This document shows, piece by piece, positions 12,021-24,483 of a DNA stretch of 64,000 nt. The DNA is from Rhabditoides inermis (taxonomy: Eukaryota > Nematoda > Chromadorea > Rhabditida > Rhabditidae). Each line of letters opens with the position of its first letter. Positions within the stretch are counted from its first letter, which is position 1. The notes beneath the pieces are model-generated. The model did no database searches. It was not told the origin of the DNA and worked only from the letters and a program-made list of their open reading frames with translations. The DNA lies in contig CAWZYM010000154.1 of the NCBI GenBank assembly GCA_963966185.1, positions 682,001 to 746,000 of the forward strand, in the 5' to 3' direction. A program made the position numbers and the translations under genes.

Positions 12021-13375
12021 AACCAGTTCGTAGTTCTACGAAATGAGTTCGTAGATCTACGAAACGAGTTCATAGATCTACGAAATGAGTTCGTAGATCT
12101 ACGAAATGAGTTCGTAGTTCAACGAATTGAGTTCGTAGATCTACGAAACGAGTTCGTAGTTCTACGAAATGAGTTCGTAGATCTACGAAACGAGTTCATA
12201 GATCTACGAAATGAGTTCGTAGTTCTACTAAATGAGTTCGTAGTTCTACGAAATGAGTTTGCAAATCTACGAAATGAGTTCGTAAATCTACGAAATGAGT
12301 TCGTAGTTCTACGAATTGAGTTCGTAGATCTACGAAACCAGTTCGTAGTTCTACGAAATGAGTTCGTAGATCTACGAAACGAGTTCATAGATCTACGAAA
12401 TGAGCTCGTAGATCTACGAAATGAGTTCGTAGATCAACGAAATGAGTTTGCAAATCTACGAAATGAGCTCGTAGATCTACAAAATGAGTTCGTAGTTCTA
12501 CGAAATGAGTTCGTAGTTCTACTAAATGAGTTCGTAGTTCTACGAAATGAGTTTTGAGTCTATCCTGAGAGTTTTGCCTGAGAGTTTATCCGGAGACTTT
12601 ATCTTGAGAGTCTATCCTGAGAGTTTATCCTGAGAGTCTAGCCTGTGTTGTCCTGAGTTTGTCCTGAGAGTTTATCCTGAGAGTTTATCCTGAGAGTTTT
12701 TTTCTGAAAGTTTATCCTGATACTCTATCCTGAAAGTCTATCTTGTGTTGTTCTGTGTTTGTCCTGAGAGTTTATCCTGAGAGTTATTCCTGGGTTGTCC
12801 TGAGACTTTATCCTGAGAGTTTATCCTGAGAGTTTATCCTAATCTACACATTCTACACAATAGTTTTAGAATCTACACATTCTACACATTTGTTTTAGAA
12901 TCTACACAATCTACACAATTGTTTTAGAATCTACACAATCTACACAATTGTTTTAAAATCTACACATTTTACACAATTGTTTAAGAATCTACACATTCTA
13001 CACATTTGTTTAAGAATCTTTACAATCTACACAATTGTTTAGGAATCTACACATTCTACACAATTGTTTTAGAATCTACACATTCTACACAATTGTTTAA
13101 GATGCTACACATTCTACACAATTGTTTAAGAATCTACACACTCTACACAACTGTTTAAGAATTTACACATTCTACACAATTGTTTTAGATTCTACACAAT
13201 CTGCACAACTGTTTTAGAATCTACACATTCTACACAATTGTTTAGAATCTACACATTCTACACAACTGTTTAGGAATCTACACATTCTACACAATTGTTT
13301 TAGAATCTACACATTTTACACAATTGTTTAAGAATATACACATTCTACACAAATGAGAGTTTATCCTGAGAGTTA
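12021..13375. repeat. HOR copy 7, short B (1355 bp)
   Basis: A 12021-12555, B 12556-12840 (285 bp), C 12841-13352, bridge 13353-13375. B lacks 309 bp. The deletion joins the second B unit directly to the GAGAGTTTTGCCTGAG unit, consistent with exchange between two GAGAGTTTT sequences. Confidence 0.95.
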
Positions 13376-15039
13376 AACCAGTTCGTAGTTCTACGAAATG
13401 AGTTCGTAGATCTACGAAACGAGTTCATAGATCTACGAAATGAGTTCGTAGATCTACGAAATGAGTTCGTAGTTCAACGAATTGAGTTCGTAGATCTACG
13501 AAACGAGTTCGTAGTTCTACGAAATGAGTTCGTAGATCTACGAAACGAGTTCATAGATCTACGAAATGAGTTCGTAGTTCTACTAAATGAGTTCGTAGTT
13601 CTACGAAATGAGTTTGCAAATCTACGAAATGAGTTCGTAAATCTACGAAATGAGTTCGTAGTTCTACGAATTGAGTTCGTAGATCTACGAAACCAGTTCG
13701 TAGTTCTACGAAATGAGTTCGTAGATCTACGAAACGAGTTCATAGATCTACGAAATGAGCTCGTAGATCTACGAAATGAGTTCGTAGATCAACGAAATGA
13801 GTTTGCAAATCTACGAAATGAGCTCGTAGATCTACAAAATGAGTTCGTAGTTCTACGAAATGAGTTCGTAGTTCTACTAAATGAGTTCGTAGTTCTACGA
13901 AATGAGTTTTGAGTCTATCCTGAGAGTTTTTCCTGAGAGTCTATCCTGAGAGTTATTCCTGCGTTGTCCTGAGACTTTATCCTGAGAGTTTATCCGGAGA
14001 CTTTATCCTGAGAGTCTATCCTGAGAGTTTATCCTGAGAGTCTATCATGTGTTTTCCTGAGTTTGTCCTGAGAGTCTATCCTGTGTTGTCCTGTGTTTGT
14101 CCTGAGAGTTTATCCTGAGAGTTATTCCTGGGTTGTCCTGAGACTTTATCCTGTGAGTTTATCCTGAGAGTTTATCCTGAGAGTTTATCCTGAGAGTTTA
14201 TCCTGAGAGTTTGTCCTGAGACTTTATCTTAAGAGTTTTGCCTGAGAGTTTATCCGGAGACTTTGTCTTGAGAGTCTATCCTGAGAGTTTATCCTGAGAG
14301 TCTAGCCTGTGTTGTCCTGAGTTTGTCCTGAGAGTTTATCCTGAGAGTTTATCCTGAGAGTTTTTTTCTGAAAGTTTATCCTGATACTCTATCCTGAAAG
14401 TCTATCTTGTGTTGTTCTGTGTTTGTCCTGAGAGTTTATCCTGAGAGTTATTCCTGGGTTGTCCTGAGACTTTATCCTGAGAGTTTATCCTGAGAGTTTA
14501 TCCTAATCTACACATTCTACACAATAGTTTTAGAATCTACACATTCTACACATTTGTTTTAGAATCTACACAATCTACACAATTGTTTTAGAATCTACAC
14601 AATCTACACAATTGTTTTAAAATCTACACATTTTACACAATTGTTTAAGAATCTACACATTCTACACATTTGTTTAAGAATCTTTACAATCTACACAATT
14701 GTTTAGGAATCTACACATTCTACACAATTGTTTTAGAATCTACACATTCTACACAATTGTTTAAGATGCTACACATTCTACACAATTGTTTAAGAATCTA
14801 CACACTCTACACAACTGTTTAAGAATTTACACATTCTACACAATTGTTTTAGATTCTACACAATCTGCACAACTGTTTTAGAATCTACACATTCTACACA
14901 ATTGTTTAGAATCTACACATTCTACACAACTGTTTAGGAATCTACACATTCTACACAATTGTTTTAGAATCTACACATTTTACACAATTGTTTAAGAATA
15001 TACACATTCTACACAAATGAGAGTTTATCCTGAGAGTTA
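13376..15039. repeat. HOR copy 8, full length
   Basis: A 13376-13910, B 13911-14504, C 14505-15016, bridge 15017-15039. It shares ACTTTGTCTTGAG in B with the copy 3019 bp upstream. Confidence 0.95.
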
Positions 15040-16394
15040 AACCAGTTCGTAGTTCTACGAAATGAGTTCGTAGATCTACGAAACGAGTTCATAGATCTAC
15101 GAAATGAGTTCGTAGATCTACGAAATGAGTTCGTAGTTCAACGAATTGAGTTCGTAGATCTACGAAACGAGTTCGTAGTTCTACGAAATGAGTTCGTAGA
15201 TCTACGAAACGAGTTCATAGATCTACGAAATGAGTTCGTAGTTCTACTAAATGAGTTCGTAGTTCTACGAAATGAGTTTGCAAATCTACGAAATGAGTTC
15301 GTAAATCTACGAAATGAGTTCGTAGTTCTACGAATTGAGTTCGTAGATCTACGAAACCAGTTCGTAGTTCTACGAAATGAGTTCGTAGATCTACGAAACG
15401 AGTTCATAGATCTACGAAATGAGCTCGTAGATCTACGAAATGAGTTCGTAGATCAACGAAATGAGTTTGCAAATCTACGAAATGAGCTCGTAGATCTACA
15501 AAATGAGTTCGTAGTTCTACGAAATGAGTTCGTAGTTCTACTAAATGAGTTCGTAGTTCTACGAAATGAGTTTTGAGTCTATCCTGAGAGTTTTGCCTGA
15601 GAGTTTATCCGGAGACTTTATCTTGAGAGTCTATCCTGAGAGTTTATCCTGAGAGTCTAGCCTGTGTTGTCCTGAGTTTGTCCTGAGAGTTTATCCTGAG
15701 AGTTTATCCTGAGAGTTTTTTTCTGAAAGTTTATCCTGATACTCTATCCTGAAAGTCTATCTTGTGTTGTTCTGTGTTTGTCCTGAGAGTTTATCCTGAG
15801 AGTTATTCCTTGGTTGTCCTGAGACTTTATCCTGAGAGTTTATCCTGAGAGTTTATCCTAATCTACACATTCTACACAATAGTTTTAGAATCTACACATT
15901 CTACACATTTGTTTTAGAATCTACACAATCTACACAATTGTTTTAGAATCTACACAATCTACACAATTGTTTTAAAATCTACACATTTTACACAATTGTT
16001 TAAGAATCTACACATTCTACACATTTGTTTAAGAATCTTTACAATCTACACAATTGTTTAGGAATCTACACATTCTACACAATTGTTTTAGAATCTACAC
16101 ATTCTACACAATTGTTTAAGATGCTACACATTCTACACAATTGTTTAAGAATCTACACACTCTACACAACTGTTTAAGAACTTACACATTCTACACAATT
16201 GTTTTAGATTCTACACAATCTGCACAACTGTTTTAGAATCTACACATTCTACACAATTGTTTAGAATCTACACATTCTACACAACTGTTTAGGAATCTAC
16301 ACATTCTACACAATTGTTTTAGAATCTACACATTTTACACAATTGTTTAAGAATATACACATTCTACACAAATGAGAGTTTATCCTGAGAGTTA
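15040..16394. repeat. HOR copy 9, short B (1355 bp)
   Basis: A 15040-15574, B 15575-15859, C 15860-16371, bridge 16372-16394. It has the same 309-bp B deletion and breakpoint as copy 7. B also has the variant TTCCTTGGTTG, shared with the short-B copy at 37414. Confidence 0.95.
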
Positions 16395-17827
16395 AACCAG
16401 TTCGTAGTTCTACGAAATGAGTTCGTAGATCTACGAAACGAGTTCATAGATCTACGAAATGAGTTCGTAGATCTACGAAATGAGTTCGTAGTTCAACGAA
16501 TTGAGTTCGTAGATCTACGAAACGAGTTCGTAGTTCTACGAAATGAGTTCGTAGATCTACGAAACGAGTTCATAGATCTACGAAATGAGTTCGTAGTTCT
16601 ACTAAATGAGTTCGTAGTTCTACGAAATGAGTTTGCAAATCTACGAAATGAGTTCGTAAATCTACGAAATGAGTTCGTAGTTCTACGAATTGAGTTCGTA
16701 GATCTACGAAACCAGTTCGTAGTTCTACGAAATGAGTTCGTAGATCTACGAAACGAGTTCATAGATCTACGAAATGAGCTCGTAGATCTACGAAATGAGT
16801 TCGTAGATCAACGAAATGAGTTTGCAAATCTACGAAATGAGCTCGTAGATCTACAAAATGAGTTCGTAGTTCTACGAAATGAGTTCGTAGTTCTACTAAA
16901 TGAGTTCGTAGTTCTACGAAATGAGTTTTGAGTCTATCCTGAGAGTTTTTCCTGAGAGTCTATCCTGAGAGTTATTCCTGCGTTGTCCTGAGACTTTATC
17001 CTGAGAGTTTATCCGGAGACTTTATCCTGAGAGTCTATCCTGAGAGTTTATCCTGAGAGTCTATCATGTGTTTTCCTGAGTTTGTCCTGAGAGTCTATCC
17101 TGTGTTGTCCTGTGTTTGTCCTGAGAGTTTATCCTGAGAGTTATTCCTGGGTTGTCCTGAGACTTTATCCTGTGAGTTTATCCTGAGAGTTTATCCTGAG
17201 AGTTTATCCTGAGAGTTTATCCTGAGAGTTTGTCCTGAGACTTTATCTTAAGAGTTTTGCCTGAGAGTTTATCCGGAGACTTTATCTTGAGAGTCTATCC
17301 TGAGAGTTTATCCTGAGAGTCTAGCCTGTGTTGTCCTGAGTTTGTCCTGAGAGTTTATCCTGAGAGTTTATCCTGAGAGTTTTTTTCTGAAAGTTTATCC
17401 TGATACTCTATCCTGAAAGTCTATCTTGTGTTGTTCTGTGTTTGTCCTGAGAGTTTATCCTGAGAGTTATTCCTGGGTTGTCCTGAGACTTTATCCTGAG
17501 AGTTTATCCTGAGAGTTTATCCTAATCTACACATTCTACACAATAGTTTTAGAATCTACACATTCTACACATTTGTTTTAGAATCTACACAATCTACACA
17601 ATTGTTTTAGAATCTACACAATCTACACAATTGTTTTAAAATCTACACATTTTACACAATTGTTTAAGAATCTACACATTCTACACATTTGTTTAAGAAT
17701 CTTTACAATCTACACAATTGTTTAGGAATCTACACATTCTACACAATTGTTTTAGAATCTACACATTTTACACAATTGTTTAAGAATATACACATTCTAC
17801 ACAAATGAGAGTTTATCCTGAGAGTTA
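16395..17827. repeat. HOR copy 10, short C (1433 bp)
   Basis: A 16395-16929, B 16930-17523, C 17524-17804 (281 bp), bridge 17805-17827. It is the counterpart of copy 0 at the window start, with the same C deletion. Confidence 0.95.
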
Positions 17828-19491
17828 AACCAGTTCGTAGTTCTACGAAATGAGTTCGTAGATCTACGAAACGAGTTCATAGATCTACGAAATGAGTTCG
17901 TAGATCTACGAAATGAGTTCGTAGTTCAACGAATTGAGTTCGTAGATCTACGAAACGAGTTCGTAGTTCTACGAAATGAGTTCGTAGATCTACGAAACGA
18001 GTTCATAGATCTACGAAATGAGTTCGTAGTTCTACTAAATGAGTTCGTAGTTCTACGAAATGAGTTTGCAAATCTACGAAATGAGTTCGTAAATCTACGA
18101 AATGAGTTCGTAGTTCTACGAATTGAGTTCGTAGATCTACGAAACCAGTTCGTAGTTCTACGAAATGAGTTCGTAGATCTACGAAACGAGTTCATAGATC
18201 TACGAAATGAGCTCGTAGATCTACGAAATGAGTTCGTAGATCAACGAAATGAGTTTGCAAATCTACGAAATGAGCTCGTAGATCTACAAAATGAGTTCGT
18301 AGTTCTACGAAATGAGTTCGTAGTTCTACTAAATGAGTTCGTAGTTCTACGAAATGAGTTTTGAGTCTATCCTGAGAGTTTTTCCTGAGAGTCTATCCTG
18401 AGAGTTATTCCTGCGTTGTCCTGAGACTTTATCCTGAGAGTTTATCCGGAGACTTTATCCTGAGAGTCTATCCTGAGAGTTTATCCTGAGAGTCTATCAT
18501 GTGTTTTCCTGAGTTTGTCCTGAGAGTCTATCCTGTGTTGTCCTGTGTTTGTCCTGAGAGTTTATCCTGAGAGTTATTCCTGGGTTGTCCTGAGACTTTA
18601 TCCTGTGAGTTTATCCTGAGAGTTTATCCTGAGAGTTTATCCTGAGAGTTTATCCTGAGAGTTTGTCCTGAGACTTTATCTTAAGAGTTTTGCCTGAGAG
18701 TTTATCCAGAGACTTTATCTTGAGAGTCTATCCTGAGAGTTTATCCTGAGAGTCTAGCCTGTGTTGTCCTGAGTTTGTCCTGAGAGTTTATCCTGAGAGT
18801 TTATCCTGAGAGTTTTTTTCTGAAAGTTTATCCTGATACTCTATCCTGAAAGTCTATCTTGTGTTGTTCTGTGTTTGTCCTGAGAGTTTATCCTGAGAGT
18901 TATTCCTGGGTTGTCCTGAGACTTTATCCTGAGAGTTTATCCTGAGAGTTTATCCTAATCTACACATTCTACACAATAGTTTTAGAATCTACACATTCTA
19001 CACATTTGTTTTAGAATCTACACAATCTACACAATTGTTTTAGAATCTACACAATCTACACAATTGTTTTAAAATCTACACATTTTACACAATTGTTTAA
19101 GAATCTACACATTCTACACATTTGTTTAAGAATCTTTACAATCTACACAATTGTTTAGGAATCTACACATTCTACACAATTGTTTTAGAATCTACACATT
19201 CTACACAATTGTTTAAGATGCTACACATTCTACACAATTGTTTAAGAATCTACACACTCTACACAACTGTTTAAGAATTTACACATTCTACACAATTGTT
19301 TTAGATTCTACACAATCTGCACAACTGTTTTAGAATCTACACATTCTACACAATTGTTTAGAATCTACACATTCTACACAACTGTTTAGGAATCTACACA
19401 TTCTACACAATTGTTTTAGAATCTACACATTTTACATAATTGTTTAAGAATATACACATTCTACACAAATGAGAGTTTATCCTGAGAGTTA
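17828..19491. repeat. HOR copy 11, full length
   Basis: A 17828-18362, B 18363-18956, C 18957-19468, bridge 19469-19491. It corresponds to the copy at 1227 (offset 16601). Small private changes are TTATCCAGAG in B and TTTACATAATT in C. Confidence 0.94.
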
Positions 19492-21155
19492 AACCAGTTC
19501 GTAGTTCTACGAAATGAGTTCGTAGATCTACGAAACGAGTTCATAGATCTACGAAATGAGTTCGTAGATCTACGAAATGAGTTCGTAGTTCAACGAATTG
19601 AGTTCGTAGATCTACGAAACGAGTTCGTAGTTCTACGAAATGAGTTCGTAGATCTACGAAACGAGTTCATAGATCTACGAAATGAGTTCGTAGTTCTACT
19701 AAATAAGTTCGTAGTTCTACGAAATGAGTTTGCAAATCTACGAAATGAGTTCGTAAATCTACGAAATGAGTTCGTAGTTCTACGAATTGAGTTCGTAGAT
19801 CTACGAAACCAGTTCGTAGTTCTACGAAATGAGTTCGTAGATCTACGAAACGAGTTCATAGATCTACGAAATGAGCTCGTAGATCTACGAAATGAGTTCG
19901 TAGATCAACGAAATGAGTTTGCAAATCTACGAAATGAGCTCGTAGATCTACAAAATGAGTTCGTAGTTCTACGAAATGAGTTCGTAGTTCTACTAAATGA
20001 GTTCGTAGTTCTACGAAATGAGTTTTGAGTCTATCCTGAGAGTTTTTCCTGAGAGTCTATCCTGAGAGTTATTCCTGCGTTGTCCTGAGACTTTATCCTG
20101 AGAGTTTATCCGGAGACTTTATCCTGAGAGTCTATCCTGAGAGTTTATCCTGAGAGTCTATCATGTGTTTTCCTGAGTTTGTCCTGAGAGTCTATCCTGT
20201 GTTGTCCTGTGTTTGTCCTGAGAGTTTATCCTGAGAGTTATTCCTGGGTTGTCCTGAGACTTTATCCTGTGAGTTTATCCTGAGAGTTTATCCTGAGAGT
20301 TTATCCTGAGAGTTTATCCTGAGAGTTTGTCCTGAGACTTTATCTTAAGAGTTTTGCCTGAGAGTTTATCCGGAGACTTTATCTTGAGAGTCTATCCTGA
20401 GAGTTTATCCTGAGAGTCTAGCCTGTGTTGTCCTGAGTTTGTCCTGAGAGTTTATCCTGAGAGTTTATCCTGAGAATTTTTTTCTGAAAGTTTATCCTGA
20501 TACTCTATCCTGAAAGTCTATCTTGTGTTGTTCTGTGTTTGTCCTGAGAGTTTATCCTGAGAGTTATTCCTGGGTTGTCCTGAGACTTTATCCTGAGAGT
20601 TTATCCTGAGAGTTTATCCTAATCTACACATTCTACACAATAGTTTTAGAATCTACACATTCTACACATTTGTTTTAGAATCTACACAATCTACACAATT
20701 GTTTTAGAATCTACACAATCTACACAATTGTTTTAAAATCTACACATTTTACACAATTGTTTAAGAATCTACACATTCTACACATTTGTTTAAGAATCTT
20801 TACAATCTACACAATTGTTTAGGAATCTACACATTCTACACAATTGTTTTAGAATCTACACATTCTACACAATTGTTTAAGATGCTACACATTCTACACA
20901 ATTGTTTAAGAATCTACACACTCTACACAACTGTTTAAGAATTTACACATTCTACACAATTGTTTTAGATTCTACACAATCTGCACAACTGTTTTAGAAT
21001 CTACACATTCTACACAATTGTTTAGAATCTACACATTCTACACAACTGTTTAGGAATCTACACATTCTACACAATTGTTTTAGAATCTACACATTTTACA
21101 CAATTGTTTAAGAATATACACATTCTACACAAATGAGAGTTTATCCTGAGAGTTA
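19492..21155. repeat. HOR copy 12, full length
   Basis: A 19492-20026, B 20027-20620, C 20621-21132, bridge 21133-21155. It carries the TACTAAATAAG (A) and GAGAATTTTTTTCTG (B) variants of the copy at 2891. Confidence 0.95.
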
Positions 21156-22819
21156 AACCAGTTCGTAGTTCTACGAAATGAGTTCGTAGATCTACGAAAC
21201 GAGTTCATAGATCTACGAAATGAGTTCGTAGATCTACGAAATGAGTTCGTAGTTCAACGAATTGAGTTCGTAGATCTACGAAACGAGTTCGTAGTTCTAC
21301 GAAATGAGTTCGTAGATCTACGAAACGAGTTCATAGATCTACGAAATGAGTTCGTAGTTCTACTAAATAAGTTCGTAGTTCTACGAAATGAGTTTGCAAA
21401 TCTACGAAATGAGTTCGTAAATCTACGAAATGAGTTCGTAGTTCTACGAATTGAGTTCGTAGATCTACGAAACCAGTTCGTAGTTCTACGAAATGAGTTC
21501 GTAGATCTACGAAACGAGTTCATAGATCTACGAAATGAGCTCGTAGATCTACGAAATGAGTTCGTAGATCAACGAAATGAGTTTGCAAATCTACGAAATG
21601 AGCTCGTAGATCTACAAAATGAGTTCGTAGTTCTACGAAATGAGTTCGTAGTTCTACTAAATGAGTTCGTAGTTCTACGAAATGAGTTTTGAGTCTATCC
21701 TGAGAGTTTTTCCTGAGAGTCTATCCTGAGAGTTATTCCTGCGTTGTCCTGAGACTTTATCCTGAGAGTTTATCCGGAGACTTTATCCTGAGAGTCTATC
21801 CTGAGAGTTTATCCTGAGAGTCTATCATGTGTTTTCCTGAGTTTGTCCTGAGAGTCTATCCTGTGTTGTCCTGTGTTTGTCCTGAGAGTTTATCCTGAGA
21901 GTTATTCCTGGGTTGTCCTGAGACTTTATCCTGTGAGTTTATCCTGAGAGTTTATCCTGAGAGTTTATCCTGAGAGTTTATCCTGAGAGTTTGTCCTGAG
22001 ACTTTATCTTAAGAGTTTTGCCTGAGAGTTTATCCGGAGACTTTATCTTGAGAGTCTATCCTGAGAGTTTATCCTGAGAGTCTAGCCTGTGTTGTCCTGA
22101 GTTTGTCCTGAGAGTTTATCCTGAGAGTTTATCCTGAGAATTTTTTTCTGAAAGTTTATCCTGATACTCTATCCTGAAAGTCTATCTTGTGTTGTTCTGT
22201 GTTTGTCCTGAGAGTTTATCCTGAGAGTTATTCCTGGGTTGTCCTGAGACTTTATCCTGAGAGTTTATCCTGAGAGTTTATCCTAATCTACACATTCTAC
22301 ACAATAGTTTTAGAATCTACACATTCTACACATTTGTTTTAGAATCTACACAATCTACACAATTGTTTTAGAATCTACACAATCTACACAATTGTTTTAA
22401 AATCTACACATTTTACACAATTGTTTAAGAATCTACACATTCTACACATTTGTTTAAGAATCTTTACAATCTACACAATTGTTTAGGAATCTACACATTC
22501 TACACAATTGTTTTAGAATCTACACATTCTACACAATTGTTTAAGATGCTACACATTCTACACAATTGTTTAAGAATCTACACACTCTACACAACTGTTT
22601 AAGAATTTACACATTCTACACAATTGTTTTAGATTCTACACAATCTGCACAACTGTTTTAGAATCTACACATTCTACACAACTGTTTAGAATCTACACAT
22701 TCTACACAACTGTTTAGGAATCTACACATTGTACACAATTGTTTTAGAATCTACACATTTTACACAATTGTTTAAGAATATACACATTCTACACAAATGA
22801 GAGTTTATCCTGAGAGTTA
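21156..22819. repeat. HOR copy 13, full length
   Basis: A 21156-21690, B 21691-22284, C 22285-22796, bridge 22797-22819. It shares the C variant CACATTGTACAC with the copy at 4555. Confidence 0.95.
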
Positions 22820-24483
22820 AACCAGTTCGTAGTTCTACGAAATGAGTTCGTAGATCTACGAAACGAGTTCATAGATCTACGAAATGAGTTCGTAGATCTA
22901 CGAAATGAGTTCGTAGTTCAACGAATTGAGTTCGTAGATCTACGAAACGAGTTCGTAGTTCTACGAAATGAGTTCGTAGATCTACGAAACGAGTTCATAG
23001 ATCTACGAAATGAGTTCGTAGTTCTACTAAATGAGTTCGTAGTTCTACGAAATGAGTTTGCAAATCTACGAAATGAGTTCGTAAATCTACGAAATGAGTT
23101 CGTAGTTCTACGAATTGAGTTCGTAGATCTACGAAACCAGTTCGTAGTTCTACGAAATGAGTTCGTAGATCTACGAAACGAGTTCATAGATCTACGAAAT
23201 GAGCTCGTAGATCTACGAAATGAGTTCGTAGATCAACGAAATGAGTTTGCAAATCTACGAAATGAGCTCGTAGATCTACAAAATGAGTTCGTAGTTCTAC
23301 GAAATGAGTTCGTAGTTCTACTAAATGAGTTCGTAGTTCTACGAAATGAGTTTTGAGTCTATCCTGAGAGTTTTTCCTGAGAGTCTATCCTGAGAGTTAT
23401 TCCTGCGTTGTCCTGAGACTTTATCCTGAGAGTTTATCCGGAGACTTTATCCTGAGAGTCTATCCTGAGAGTTTATCCTGAGAGTCTATCATGTGTTTTC
23501 CTGAGTTTGTCCTGAGAGTCTATCCTGTGTTGTCCTGTGTTTGTCCTGAGAGTTTATCCTGAGAGTTATTCCTGGGTTGTCCTGAGACTTTATCCTGTGA
23601 GTTTATCCTGAGAGTTTATCCTGAGAGTTTATCCTGAGAGTTTATCCTGAGAGTTTGTCCTGAGACTTTATCTTAAGAGTTTTGCCTGAGAGTTTATCCG
23701 GAGACTTTATCTTGAGAGTCTATCCTGAGAGTTTATCCTGAGAGTCTAGCCTGTGTTGTCCTGAGTTTGTCCTGAGAGTTTATCCTGAGAGTTTATCCTG
23801 AGAGTTTTTTTCTGAAAGTTTATCCTGATACTCTATCCTGAAAGTCTATCTTGTGTTGTTCTGTGTTTGTCCTGAGAGTTTATCCTGAGAGTTATTCCTG
23901 GGTTGTCCTGAGACTTTATCCTGAGAGTTTATCCTGAGAGTTTATCCTAATCTACACATTCTACACAATAGTTTTAGAATCTACACATTCTACACATTTG
24001 TTTTAGAATCTACACAATCTACACAATTGTTTTAGAATCTACACAATCTACACAATTGTTTTAAAATCTACACATTTTACACAATTGTTTAAGAATCTAC
24101 ACATTCTACACATTTGTTTAAGAATCTTTACAATCTACACAATTGTTTAGGAATCTACACATTCTACACAATTGTTTTAGAATCTACACATTCTACACAA
24201 TTGTTTAAGATGCTACACATTCTACACAATTGTTTAAGAATCTACACACTCTACACAACTGTTTAAGAATTTACACATTCTACACAATTGTTTTAGATTC
24301 TACACAATCTGCACAACTGTTTTAGAATCTACACATTCTACACAATTGTTTAGAATCTACACATTCTACACAACTGTTTAGGAATCTACACATTCTACAC
24401 AATTGTTTTAGAATCTACACATTTTACACAATTGTTTAAGAATATACACATTCTACACAAATGAGAGTTTATCCTGAGAGTTA
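22820..24483. repeat. HOR copy 14, full length
   Basis: A 22820-23354, B 23355-23948, C 23949-24460, bridge 24461-24483. It corresponds to the copy at 6219 but continues through the point where that copy is cut by D sequence. Confidence 0.95.
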
